From G964291335 sp964291335 (GTDB lineage: Bacteria; Chloroflexota; Dehalococcoidia; Lucifugimonadales; UBA3495), in NCBI GenBank assembly GCA_964291335.2, contig OZ219748.1, forward strand, positions 682,001 to 746,000: a DNA stretch of 64,000 nt. Reading direction: 5' to 3'. This document shows, in pieces, positions 28,557 to 36,629 of this stretch. Numbering within the stretch: the first letter of the stretch is position 1; each line of letters begins with the position of its first letter. A program made the position numbers and the translations under genes. Below the pieces are notes generated by a model. The model was not told the DNA's origin. It did no database searches and was given only the letters and a program-made list of their open reading frames with translations.

Positions 28557-30263
28557 TTACGCGTCGGTTTCGTTGTGGGCCTCATTCTGCTGCGCATTGC
28601 GTCGGGCTGTGGCTTCCTGCGCCCTTCGACTGTTGTCGGCGCGTTGATGGTAGTATCCGAGGGCAAAGTGTCCTTGCTGTTCCAGGTTCAGCGTCTTGGG
28701 GAACCCGTTCAGGTTGGACATGATTTCTTCCATCGTATTCTCAATGGCTATACGCGCGCCCCGGTCGTTCCGGTTCAGTGTGTGGAGATGCCCGCGCACC
28801 CCTTTGAGCAGCAGGGGGAACACCGCCCCGGGAGCGGTGGACGCCGTGCCATAATACCGGTCAGCGATGGTTGCATTGACGTGGGGTATCGCTCTATTTT
28901 GAGCGCGTTCCAGCGTATAGAACAGCCGCCCGCAGAGGTAGCCCGGATCCGTGTTCTCTTTGTCGATTTCCACCATGTAGTCCTCCTGATGATTGCATTG
29001 CCGGGGCTGGCTGAGCAGCGCCAGCTTGATTAGAGCGGCGCGGCGTCTGGGAACTTTGCGTTCTGCCTGGCAGCGGCGGATCGCCTGCTGCAATATCTGG
29101 GGTGGCACCGGGTCGCCGTTGAATGCCGCCTTGATGAGGGCCCGGGGCGTCGTGACCGGCAGGTCTTTGCGGTCTCTAACGGTGGCGTTAGCCAGCGCTG
29201 ATACCCCGTAGTATCGGTTCTCGTTATCATAGCCGGGGGCGACTCGCTGTCGTTGGAAGTAGAGCGCCAGGTTCTCCTTGACGCTGCCCACGGTGGTGTT
29301 GAGCCAGTCGCGCACCACCGCTCTGCCGCCGGACGCTGACAGCGACAGTGCGTAAAAGTCCGCTTCGTCAAGGTTCGTCCGGCGTCCGAGCCTCGCCGAT
29401 TCAAGCAAGGCTTGCACATTCTGCGGTTCCGGGGCGGATAATATTCCCAGGAAGTTGAAACCGGGATCCTCGCGGGTCCAGAAGACGAAGGCGCCGTTGC
29501 CGGTTATGAACCGGGTGGAGGCGCCGGACAGCAGGTCGTTGAGGCCCCGAGTGAACCCTTCGGCGCATTCCTGGCAGATTGGGGCTACCTGGGACGCTTG
29601 CAGACCGTAGGACTCGAAGGCGTCGCTGTTTGCCGAAATGATGCTGGTGCCTGAGGTTTGCCCGCCAGGGATACCCTTGACTTTGGATTGCAGCCTTTCC
29701 AGTACGGGACGGTTTTCGCCGCAGACCAGGCACTGCATGGTTGTCCCGTCAGGCTCGTTGATGGTGGCCCAGAACCGTTGCACCGCCGGGTTGTCAATCA
29801 CGTAACGGCCGTCAACCTCGAAGGTGATGATCGCCCCACTGTCAAAATCGTCGCCCAGTTCCAGGCTTCGCAGCGGCTCGTTCTTGAGGAAAGATAGAAC
29901 TGCCTGGACATCCGGTTCTCCAGTTGCGGCGGCGCAGCGTTCCACCAGGTCCACGTAGGCGGCGTGGGCTTTCTGCGCTCGTTCAGCCTGCTTGCCGGTT
30001 TTCGACCGGCCCAACGTGTAGTCGGACGGACTGGCCAGCAGCAGCGGTCGAATGCCGGAAGTACGCTGCACCTGGGGCAGCAACCGGCGCTTTCCCCGTC
30101 TAGTTCGAGGCGCCTTCGGGTCGCTCAAATCAATCGGCTGCGGGCTGTGGCATTCTCCATTGGGAGACAGCGCAATGACGTAGCGCAGCGCGCCCTCTGC
30201 ATAGAGTTTGGGCGCCGGCGTTTCGTTTCTCTGCGCGTATTCAACCAGTTTGTTCAGCATCAT
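28557..30263 (-). CDS. cas8c: Cascade large subunit Cas8c (Csd1, type I-C)
   Basis: Cas8c (Csd1) recognises the PAM and opens target DNA in the type I-C complex; an internal start can also yield the small subunit Cas11c. The 568-residue product opens MMLNKLVEYAQRNETPAPKLY. It has a probable zinc site made of CLVCGENR near residue 183 and CQECAEGF near residue 233, and a conserved FFWTREDPGF-like segment (FVFWTREDPGFNF). Its ATG overlaps the cas5c stop by 4 bp, giving translational coupling. I did not identify the internal Cas11c start with confidence. The C-terminal tail is rich in Arg, Gln and Asn. Confidence 0.95.
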   Translation of the reverse strand: MMLNKLVEYAQRNETPAPKLYAEGALRYVIALSPNGECHSPQPIDLSDPKAPRTRRGKRRLLPQVQRTSGIRPLLLASPSDYTLGRSKTGKQAERAQKAHAAYVDLVERCAAATGEPDVQAVLSFLKNEPLRSLELGDDFDSGAIITFEVDGRYVIDNPAVQRFWATINEPDGTTMQCLVCGENRPVLERLQSKVKGIPGGQTSGTSIISANSDAFESYGLQASQVAPICQECAEGFTRGLNDLLSGASTRFITGNGAFVFWTREDPGFNFLGILSAPEPQNVQALLESARLGRRTNLDEADFYALSLSASGGRAVVRDWLNTTVGSVKENLALYFQRQRVAPGYDNENRYYGVSALANATVRDRKDLPVTTPRALIKAAFNGDPVPPQILQQAIRRCQAERKVPRRRAALIKLALLSQPRQCNHQEDYMVEIDKENTDPGYLCGRLFYTLERAQNRAIPHVNATIADRYYGTASTAPGAVFPLLLKGVRGHLHTLNRNDRGARIAIENTMEEIMSNLNGFPKTLNLEQQGHFALGYYHQRADNSRRAQEATARRNAQQNEAHNETDA

Positions 30264-30922
30264 TCTGAAGCCTCCCGGTCTGAAAGATAAGGTATTCGCA
30301 GTACGCCCTGCTCCAGGCGCGCGTTGAAAAATCGCGGCGTAGCGGCGCCGTTGTTCCGGGGGGCATAGGTCAAATCCAGCAGCATACTGCCCAGGTCTTC
30401 GGTAAGGGGAATAGGGGTTTCCGTGCCATCCGGCGCAGAGAACCTGGCCCAGAACTCCCGGCAGCCCAGGTAGGGCGTAGCGAAACAGCGGCCGGCATTC
30501 ACCCGCCGCCGGAACTGGTCTCGGTACTTGGCCGGGTCTTCAGCCCCGCTTTTGACTATCACCTGAGCTTTGATGATGTAGGCGACGTCGCGAAGGGCGA
30601 GGGTGTGCCTTTGGGCCCGGTTTCTGCTGTTGGCGGCGTCAAAACCGCCGCCCTCTCGCTGCCACCGGCGCGCCGTCTGGGCAGTCTGACGCGAGTCGAT
30701 TTCATTGCGGAGGATGGAGGCGTACCGGATGGGCTTGAGCGCCTGGATTTCCTCCACCTGCCAGGCAAATTCCGGCTTCCAGCAAATCGCTTCCAGTATC
30801 CCTTTGGCTGCCGTCGGCGTCATAACCGGGTAAGAGACCCGCTCAACTTTCATCTCCGGCCTGGTGAAGCAGGCGAAGTCGCCTTCAACTTTCACTGCCA
30901 GCGGGGGGTGTTCATCGGTCAT
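30260..30922 (-). CDS. cas5: Cas5c pre-crRNA endoribonuclease (type I-C)
   Basis: In type I-C, Cas5 replaces Cas6: it cleaves the repeat hairpin and stays on the 11-nt 5' handle (AGGAUUGAAAC here). The 220-residue product opens LAVKVEGDFACFTRPEMKVE and continues with YPVMTPTAAKGILEAICWKP, both typical of Cas5c. The ATG at 30922 follows AGGGATAA. Upstream lies a 184-bp regulatory gap that contains a degenerate repeat with almost the same 11-nt handle (AGGATTGAAAA), which this enzyme would be expected to process. Confidence 0.95.
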   Translation of the reverse strand: MTDEHPPLAVKVEGDFACFTRPEMKVERVSYPVMTPTAAKGILEAICWKPEFAWQVEEIQALKPIRYASILRNEIDSRQTAQTARRWQREGGGFDAANSRNRAQRHTLALRDVAYIIKAQVIVKSGAEDPAKYRDQFRRRVNAGRCFATPYLGCREFWARFSAPDGTETPIPLTEDLGSMLLDLTYAPRNNGAATPRFFNARLEQGVLRIPYLSDREASE

Positions 30923-30934
30923 TTATCCCTGCCT

Positions 30935-30995
30935 CGCCGTTTTATCGACCATTATAAATACAGCTTTTCAATCCTCATCCTGTTGGATGCACTAG
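30935..30995 (-). ncRNA. Candidate crRNA-like guide (degenerate repeat plus pseudo-spacer)
   Basis: On the minus strand 30995-30965 reads as a decayed repeat: a 5-bp stem CATCC / GGATG with loop AACA, followed by the handle GAGGATTGAAAA (canonical GAGGATTGAAAC). The next bases (30964 downward) start GCTGTATTTATAATGGT. They match the plus-strand site 31069-31085 at 15 of 17 positions, with mismatches at 2 and 12, and matching stops abruptly after position 17. The three bases before that site (31066-31068) are TTC, the type I-C PAM. The short seed-limited match with a PAM is how CreA/CreR guides work: binding without cleavage. The pseudo-spacer also contains TATAAT (30951-30956), a possible cas5c -10. 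Confidence 0.7.
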
Positions 30996-31066
30996 ACAGC
31001 TGGCCGCCAGGCCGCGGCCTGGCGGCCAGCCTCAGCTTCAGCCCCCGACTGGCTGGCGGGCAGCAT
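30992..31066 (-). other. 24-codon mini-ORF with a 32-bp perfect palindrome
   Basis: An ATG at 31066 opens a 24-codon frame (MLPASQSGAEAEAGRQ...) ending in TAG at 30992. It has no clear Shine-Dalgarno sequence. Its second half lies in a perfect 32-bp palindrome at 30999-31030 (arms GCTGGCCGCCAGGCCG and complement), which would fold into a very stable hairpin and lacks a T-run. Its place between the target promoter and the crRNA-like unit is where creT toxin RNAs sit in CreTA modules. Toxicity is a guess. Confidence 0.35.
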
Positions 31067-31110
31067 TCGTTGTATTTATTATGGTAATGTATTACCATGG
31101 GGGAAGTCAA
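31066..31110 (-). promoter_or_regulatory. Putative promoter with dyad and Cascade target site
   Basis: On the minus strand TTGACT (31110-31105, overlapping the cas3 stop) could be a -35, with TACCAT 18 bp on or CATAAT 21 bp on as -10. Between them is a perfect dyad ATGGTAAT-GT-ATTACCAT (31081-31098), a probable operator. The pseudo-spacer target 31069-31085 with PAM TTC overlaps the downstream edge of this promoter, so bound Cascade should block it. Confidence 0.55.
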
Positions 31111-33278
31111 GCGATGAGGGTATCTGGGTCAATCGTCGTTACGCCTCCGATGCCGGTGATTTCGTTGTAGGCGCCGCGCCATTCGTACAGGCCAGGCATA
31201 ATTTCATCGAGCAGACCGGCGCGTTCCTTTTCGAGCGCTTCCCTCCGGTAAAGCGATACTGCCCATGGCTGCATCTGTCGCAGCAGGTGGCGGGTGTTCT
31301 TGCTGCCTCTGCGCAGCGCAGCTATCGCGTCGAGTATCTTCGGCCATTCTTCAAGTTTATCAGCGGCCCGGAACGCCGTTTCGCCGGTTACTACTGCGGA
31401 CACCGTATCATCGTCAATCATCTTGAACTGCCGGGCAACTTCGGGGTAGTCGAAGGCTTTGCGTTTTTCCTGCACCTGGCAAGCGTCTGTTGCGACATCC
31501 TGGTACAGGCGGCGGAAATATTCCGCTGCTACGTCGGGGTCGTCAAGGTCATCGTGGCCGGCGTTGAGCATGGCTATGGTTCTCTCTGTTGCTGTCCGGT
31601 AGTTGCCAGGGGGGAACGTTCCCGTCTCGGGTTGGAACACTATAACTCGCCCTTCGTCCAGCGATCCGTTGCGGTTGCAGCGCCCGGCGGCCTGGATGAT
31701 GCTGTCCATTGGCCCGATGGCGCGCAATACCATGGGGAAGTCGAGGTCAACGCCCGCCTCAACCACCTGGGTCGAAACTACGCGGCACGGTTCCCCGTTG
31801 CCCAGACGTTGGCGTATCTCAGCGATGACCGCCTCGCGGTGTCGTCCGCACAGCAGGGTTGAGAGATGCAGCGCGGTTTCTTCGTTCAAGGCGGCCAGCA
31901 GCGCCAGAGCGTCCTTTTTGGTGTTCACTACCGCCAGGGCTTGCGGCATCTCGCGCATGCTGGCGGCCACTTCGTCCCATGACGGTCGCGGGTCGGTGCG
32001 CCACTCGTAACGAACCCTTTTCAAGAGATGAAAGTGCTTCTCCGGCGATGGCACGATGTCATGGGCATTCACATCGGCAAAGGGTTTGATTGCCTGAAAC
32101 GACGGCTGGGTGGCGGTGGACAGCACTACACTGGAGCCGTAGTTTTCCGCCAGGTCTCGTAGTCCGTCCAGAATTGGCTCCAGAAGCCTTGGGGGCAACG
32201 CCTGGGCTTCGTCCAGGATGATGACGCTGCGGGTCAGATTATGCAGTTTGCGTGTGGAACTGGTGCGGTTTGAGAAGAGGCTGTTGAAAAGCTGAACGGT
32301 GGTGGTAACCACCACTGAAGCATCCCAGTTTTCGCTGGCCAGTTTGGCCTGAATCGCTTTCGGGGAGTATTCATCCGGGTCGTCAGTCTCTGCTGACGAG
32401 TGATGCTCCAGCACGGCTGAATCCCCGAGGAATTCCCGGTACACGCTGGCCGTCTGTTGGGTGATGGAGATAAAGGGTACGGCGACAATCACCCGGTCCA
32501 GGCCGTGACTTGCCGCGTGGCGCAGGGCAAAACCCATGCCGGATAAGGTCTTGCCGCCGCCGGTAGGGACGGCCAGGCGGAAAATGCCTGGCGGCCTTTC
32601 GGCTGCGGTCAGGCAGGCGTCGTACACTGCCGAGCGGACTTCGTTGACTGAACTGGTCGCCGCGCCGGTTTGGACCGTTTCCCGATGCCGCTTGCTGAAT
32701 CTCTGCCACAGGTCCGCCACCGGTATGCTCGGCCTGCGCTGTGCTGCCTGCTGCGGGTTGAAGTGCGCTTCGGTATCCAGATAGTCGGCGTCCACCAGCG
32801 CCGAGAACACCATCCTTAGCCACATCTCGGCGCGGTAGGGCGTTGTGCTAACCCATTGCGGTAGCTTTACCGGGGTTTGCGGCTCCAGTTGGGGCATGGC
32901 TTGGCGTGCGCAGGCGATTGCGTTTTCCGTTGCCGGGTTGCTGTCTTTCTCATCGAGCCAACTTTTACAGTGCCTCATCTCCCGCAGGCCGCCGTGATGT
33001 CCTTGCACCAACAGGGCCAGAGGTTCCAGGTATTGCCAGGCCAGTTTGGCGCCGGCGCCTTTGTGGTCCGGCCCCTGTTGGCGCTCCCCGACAAGATACC
33101 GCTGGAACTCTGGGTTGAACTTGCCCAGGTCATGCCACAAGCCGGCGTAGTACCCGGCGTCGTGGCTGTCAAAGGGTTTGCAGAACTCTCCGGCAATTTT
33201 CGCCACCGCAGTCAGGTGGTCAACCAATCCGTGGCAGATGTTGTCCTCGTTGGCCGAGTGCGCGTAAAATTCGATCAT
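31107..33278 (-). CDS. cas3: CRISPR-associated helicase-nuclease Cas3 (type I-C)
   Basis: Cas3 is recruited by Cascade to unwind and degrade target DNA. The 723-residue product has an N-terminal HD nuclease domain (FYAHSANED..., then GLWHDLGKFNPEFQRYL with the HD pair). An SF2 helicase follows, with Walker A PTGGGKTLSG near residue 240, the DEAQ box in ILDEAQALPPRLLEP near 354, and motif VI in QAAGRCNRNGSL. I chose ATG 33278 because AAGGGTG lies 5 nt upstream; an ATG 15 nt earlier lacks a ribosome site. A 24-codon frame with its own ribosome site ends 4 bp before this start. The cas3 gene has its own upstream region and is separated from cas5c by 184 bp of regulatory sequence. Confidence 0.95.
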   Translation of the reverse strand: MIEFYAHSANEDNICHGLVDHLTAVAKIAGEFCKPFDSHDAGYYAGLWHDLGKFNPEFQRYLVGERQQGPDHKGAGAKLAWQYLEPLALLVQGHHGGLREMRHCKSWLDEKDSNPATENAIACARQAMPQLEPQTPVKLPQWVSTTPYRAEMWLRMVFSALVDADYLDTEAHFNPQQAAQRRPSIPVADLWQRFSKRHRETVQTGAATSSVNEVRSAVYDACLTAAERPPGIFRLAVPTGGGKTLSGMGFALRHAASHGLDRVIVAVPFISITQQTASVYREFLGDSAVLEHHSSAETDDPDEYSPKAIQAKLASENWDASVVVTTTVQLFNSLFSNRTSSTRKLHNLTRSVIILDEAQALPPRLLEPILDGLRDLAENYGSSVVLSTATQPSFQAIKPFADVNAHDIVPSPEKHFHLLKRVRYEWRTDPRPSWDEVAASMREMPQALAVVNTKKDALALLAALNEETALHLSTLLCGRHREAVIAEIRQRLGNGEPCRVVSTQVVEAGVDLDFPMVLRAIGPMDSIIQAAGRCNRNGSLDEGRVIVFQPETGTFPPGNYRTATERTIAMLNAGHDDLDDPDVAAEYFRRLYQDVATDACQVQEKRKAFDYPEVARQFKMIDDDTVSAVVTGETAFRAADKLEEWPKILDAIAALRRGSKNTRHLLRQMQPWAVSLYRREALEKERAGLLDEIMPGLYEWRGAYNEITGIGGVTTIDPDTLIA

Positions 33279-33282
33279 TGTT

Positions 33283-33357
33283 TCACCCTTCATAAACAGT
33301 TATGCGACTTTGTAGCGGTCGATTGCTACGCCTCAGACGTCTCGTTTTTTTACTCAT
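33283..33357 (-). CDS. Small basic leader peptide before cas3
   Basis: An ATG at 33357 preceded by GGGAGA opens a 24-codon frame, MSKKTRRLRRSNRPLQSRIT and four more residues, ending at TGA 33283 just 4 bp before the cas3 ATG. The ribosome site of cas3 (AAGGGTG) lies inside its last codons, so translation of the two is probably coupled. The peptide is very basic (about 8 Lys/Arg). It may be only a translational leader; no family is recognised. Confidence 0.45.
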   Translation of the reverse strand: MSKKTRRLRRSNRPLQSRITVYEG

Positions 33358-33381
33358 CGCCGGGTCTCCCTGTTGGTCGTG

Positions 33382-33413
33382 ACAGAAGCGTTCTGTTACG
33401 ATAGTTTTCGTAA
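33382..33413. promoter_or_regulatory. Two adjacent dyads upstream of cas3
   Basis: ACAGAA-GCG-TTCTGT (33382-33396) and TTACGA-TAGTTT-TCGTAA (33396-33413) are perfect inverted repeats placed 25-56 bp upstream of the leader-peptide start. They are candidate operators for the cas3 promoter. No regulator gene is adjacent. Confidence 0.5.
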
Positions 33414-33877
33414 TGTGCGCGGTATAGTCGCAGCTTACGGAAAGCGCCGCTTGCTTGCCGCACACCGCAGCCGGCGCCGGTTTTTGCACGGATTTATTTC
33501 CGGTACTCTATGGATACCCTGCTGTGAATACAACTTTATCCCGAGCAATCGTATCACGTGTTCGTCCGGGACAGAAAAAGGCCTGCCCCGGATTCTGCCC
33601 TTCAGCCTTGCCCGGAGGGCGCTTTGCGGTTCGGCAATCTGGCCCACTTTTCCGCCGGCTGTTCCGTCCGGCATCTGCTGAAGCAGTTGTTCGGTCGAGA
33701 ATTAGCCCGCTTTGGATAGAGTCTAACATCAGGATGCCGCAACTTTGTTTATGGCGTCCGGATAGCATTGCCGGCAGGCTTGGCGGGCTTGCTTTTGTAT
33801 GGCGGGCCAAGGTTAAAGCCTGATGGCCCGCTTCGCTGGGCTGGAAAGAGCGGGCTGTCTCTATGGTTGAGGTGGCT
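33414..33877. other. Intergenic region without a recognisable gene
   Basis: About 460 bp between cas3 and the divergent SDR-like gene. Open frames on both strands lack ribosome sites and protein-like composition. No RNA gene or repeat was recognised. Confidence 0.5.
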
Positions 33878-34801
33878 ATGAGCGAAAAACTGGTTACCGT
33901 TACCGGCGCGGCCGGTTATACCGGCCGCTATGTTGCCCGGCAGCTGCTGAACCTCGGTTATCGGGTTCAGTCCATTACCGGACACCCGGAGCGTCCTGAC
34001 CCTTTTGCAGGACAGGTTCCGTTTTTTCCTTTTAATTTTGATAACCCCCCGGCGCTGACCGAACAGCTGCGGGGTACGGATACCCTGGTCAACACCTACT
34101 GGATCCGGGTCAATTACCGAAGGCGCACCCACGAGGAATGCGTTGCCCAAACCAGGGTCATGTTTGACTGCGCCCGGGAGGCCGGGGTGCGCCGCATTGT
34201 TCATATTTCAATTACCAACCCGGATGCCGGCAGCGATCTCCCCTATTTCCGGGGCAAGGGGCTGCTGGAAGATTATCTCCGGGAGTTACCAGGCGTTTCC
34301 CACGCCATTCTTCGCCCCACTGTCCTTTACAGCCTGGAGGATATTCTGCTGAACAATATTGCCTGGTCAGTTCGGAAATTCCCACTGTTTCTACTGCCCG
34401 GCAGCGGGAAGTACCTGATTCAGCCGGTGTACGTGGCGGACCTGGCAAGCCTGGCGGCAGCGTCGGTGGCCTCGGATGAAAATCAGCTGGTTGACGCGGT
34501 GGGGCCGGAGATTTATTCCTTTCTGGAACTGGTGAATCTGGTACGGGACAAGGTGGGAACTGGCTGTCTGGTAATGCCGGCGCCGGCCGGGGCTGCTTAT
34601 CTGGCAGGTCGGGTGCTGGGCGTGGTGCTGGGGGATATTGTATTGACCCAGGATGAAATCAGCGGACTGAGCCGGGGTCTGCTGGTAAGCACCCTGGGGC
34701 ATCCGGCGCCGTGTCCTACCAGGTTGTCGGGGTGGCTGGATGAACACGGCAGGCAATTGGGGCAGCGGTACGCCAGCGAAATCAAGCGGCATTATCACTG
34801 A
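33878..34801 (+). CDS. NAD(P)-binding atypical SDR protein (NDUFA9-like)
   Basis: A Rossmann-fold protein of 307 residues. The dinucleotide motif VTVTGAAGYTGRYVARQL near the N-terminus has the TGxxGYxG pattern of atypical extended SDRs, followed by RRIVHISITNPDAGSDLPYF and a PTVLYSLEDIL segment. The canonical YxxxK pair is replaced (YFRGKG), so dehydrogenase activity is uncertain; relatives act as NAD(P)H-binding chaperones, for example NDUFA9-like complex I or quinone-binding proteins. ATG 33878 has GAGGTGG upstream; an in-frame ATG at 33863 is the alternative. It is divergent from the cas operon and convergent with the next gene. The substrate is unknown. Confidence 0.8.
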   Translation: MSEKLVTVTGAAGYTGRYVARQLLNLGYRVQSITGHPERPDPFAGQVPFFPFNFDNPPALTEQLRGTDTLVNTYWIRVNYRRRTHEECVAQTRVMFDCAREAGVRRIVHISITNPDAGSDLPYFRGKGLLEDYLRELPGVSHAILRPTVLYSLEDILLNNIAWSVRKFPLFLLPGSGKYLIQPVYVADLASLAAASVASDENQLVDAVGPEIYSFLELVNLVRDKVGTGCLVMPAPAGAAYLAGRVLGVVLGDIVLTQDEISGLSRGLLVSTLGHPAPCPTRLSGWLDEHGRQLGQRYASEIKRHYH

Positions 34802-34808
34802 AGCCGGT

Positions 34809-35222
34809 TCAGGAGCCCAACAGGAACTCCAGAACCTGTTCCATTTCCTGCCAGTTGACTTCTTCGATGAAGATATGGTCTGCACACCATGCTTTCGGCT
34901 CTACTGCTGCCGGGTCTTTGCCCAGCGCCCTGACCATAGCATTGAATACCGCCCGGTCGGCAGCTTCTGGTACGAACTGACCGTCCCGGATCAGTACGCC
35001 ATGGTCGTAGCCCTTTTGGGCAAGGTTGACGATAGCGGTATAACGGCCGTCGGGCAGACCGGGCGGCGCGGTCAGATCCAGTCGGATTCGGCTATAGGAA
35101 TCATCCTCCTCACTTTCGTTTTCGAAGTCCTTTTGAGTGTGAGCTGCCCAGTCCTGCCGGTTGTAGATACACCATATCATCCGGTAGTGAGGCCAACGCC
35201 AGTCGGCTACGGTAAGGGTCAT
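34809..35222 (-). CDS. Hypothetical protein, 137 aa
   Basis: I do not recognise a family. The ATG at 35222 follows a strong AAGGAG, so it is probably expressed. The protein begins MTLTVADWRWPHYRMIWCIY, has an acidic patch (ENESEEDDSYSR), a beta-rich centre (LPDGRYTAIVNLAQKGYDHGV) and an acidic C-terminus (NWQEMEQVLEFLL). There is no signal peptide or membrane segment. It ends 7 bp from the convergent SDR gene stop. The roughly 300 bp upstream (35223-35519) hold nothing I can identify. Confidence 0.6.
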   Translation of the reverse strand: MTLTVADWRWPHYRMIWCIYNRQDWAAHTQKDFENESEEDDSYSRIRLDLTAPPGLPDGRYTAIVNLAQKGYDHGVLIRDGQFVPEAADRAVFNAMVRALGKDPAAVEPKAWCADHIFIEEVNWQEMEQVLEFLLGS

Positions 35223-35519
35223 GGTCTTCTCCTTGTCGGCATGGCTGGCGCTGCGGAAGTGTCCAAGGTGAACTGGCCGAAGACCAGCAGCGTGGATGCC
35301 AGGCCGTTATCGGCGCCGGTATGCCGTCTTCGTTGATGGTTACATCGACCCGGGCGGCGCCGGCTCCAGGGGCGGATTGACTTTAGCGGTTGGCCCGGTC
35401 AGGGGTAAAGAAGCAAGTGTCAGTAGGGTTGTCGGATGCGGTTAAGAGAGTGGGCGGTCAGAGGCGGCGGATTGCCCCCGGTCGGTTCCCGTTATCCGGC
35501 CAGAGGCATTAATCTTCGC

Positions 35520-36329
35520 TTACTCCGCTTCCAGTTCTCTTTCGTCCAGTTGATACCACTCAATCTGTCCATCGTTTACCATGGTCTGAACCTGGTAATC
35601 GTTGGTCACACTGCCAATCATGGGGGCAGCGGGACAGCCGGTAAGTCGGGTCAGGAAACCGGCGTTGCGGATGGCCCGGCTGGTATCCCGCTCGTCGGCG
35701 GTAAAGGAGGCTTCCGCTGCGATGTAACAGGTCTTTCCCTGTTGATCGATGCACTCCATTACCATGTCAGCGGCGTAAAAGCTGCGCCGCTCGCCGAAGG
35801 GGAGTTCAGCGGCCAAATCCGTCTGGCGCATCATTCGCGCCAAATCCTGGTGCGAGAGTATCCGGACAAAGTCCAGCCCCCGGTCGTCCACGATGTCTTC
35901 AAAGTGATCCCGCAGCAGGCGCCGGGCAACGTTCCCTTTCAGCATTCCCACGTCGGTTTGCAATCGTTTCAAGGTGGCTGCCACGTCCCGGTTTATCACC
36001 ACCTGCTCTTCCATGAAGGCGGTAGTTTTCTCCATGAAGGCATTGGTTTTCTCCATGAAGGCGGTGGTTTTCTCCATGAAAGCGGTAGTCTGCTCCATGA
36101 AGGCATTGGTTTTCTCCATGAAAGCGGTAGTCTGCTCCATGAAGGCATTGGTTTTCTCCATGAAAGCGGTGGTTTCTTCGATAAAATTATTAACGTAAGC
36201 AACGAAATGGGCGAATTTTTCGGGCAGCTCAATCAGCTCGTCGCTGAGGATTTCCCGACGCACTTCGGCCCGGAACTCGGGGTCTTCCCGCAGGGTGTGA
36301 AGAAACATGGAGCGGAATTCGGAAGTCAT
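35520..36329 (-). CDS. Coiled-coil protein with nuclease-like C-terminus (DUF3782-like)
   Basis: The 269-residue product starts at ATG 36329 after AAGGAAAG. An N-terminal helix (MTSEFRSMFLHTLREDPEFRAEVRREIL) is followed by eight tandem heptads of the type T-(T/N)-A-F-M-E-(K/Q) at about residues 53-108, which must form a long coiled coil. The C-terminal part (about 150-260) has AADMVMECIDQQGKTCYIAAEASF and TRLTGCPAAPMIGSV, resembling the PD-(D/E)XK-like domain found with DUF3782 coiled coils. Proteins of this type are often hypothetical and common in Chloroflexota and cyanobacteria. Neighbours give no pathway. Function unproven. Confidence 0.65.
   Translation of the reverse strand: MTSEFRSMFLHTLREDPEFRAEVRREILSDELIELPEKFAHFVAYVNNFIEETTAFMEKTNAFMEQTTAFMEKTNAFMEQTTAFMEKTTAFMEKTNAFMEKTTAFMEEQVVINRDVAATLKRLQTDVGMLKGNVARRLLRDHFEDIVDDRGLDFVRILSHQDLARMMRQTDLAAELPFGERRSFYAADMVMECIDQQGKTCYIAAEASFTADERDTSRAIRNAGFLTRLTGCPAAPMIGSVTNDYQVQTMVNDGQIEWYQLDERELEAE
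36006..36173 (-). repeat. Eight tandem 21-bp coding repeats
   Basis: Eight in-frame 21-bp units encode the heptads of the coiled coil. They alternate mainly between TTAFMEK and TNAFMEQ, so a two-unit (42-bp) duplication is visible within the array. Copy number is likely to vary between strains by slippage. Confidence 0.9.
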
Positions 36330-36629
36330 TATGCTTTCCTTGAAAGGGTATTGTCTCAATTATACCAGTTTCAGGCCGGCGCAGGGCAGGAAAACTGACC
36401 AGGCTTTACCGGCTGCCAGGTATTCCCCAGGCGCAGGCGGGGAAACCCGGGGCAGTGGCGCCGCGCCGGCCCCGGTGATTGGCTTGCTTGGGAGCTTGCT
36501 TTCAGGTTGTGCGCCAGTCCGCAGCCAGCGCCTTGCTCCCACCAGTAATCCAACGGCTGGAGCGGTTTGGAGGAGGCGCTTGAGCGTGCCATTCCGTCTC
36601 CATCAGTCGGTTTAACCGGGAGGCGGCGG
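36330..36629. other. Intergenic region, no gene seen
   Basis: About 300 bp with GC-rich sequence. The open frames here have no ribosome site and no recognisable similarity. Confidence 0.5.

Noticed and set aside
30999..31030. 32-bp palindrome as an intrinsic terminator for cas3
   Set aside because: No T-run on either side; it is kept as a structural element of the regulatory gap instead.
30948..31085. Inverted repeat ACCATTATAAATACA / TGTATTTATTATGGT read as the ends of a small mobile element
   Set aside because: Considered as an alternative to the crRNA-like guide. It has no target-site duplication, and the exact alignment with a repeat handle on one side and a TTC PAM on the other fits the guide model better.
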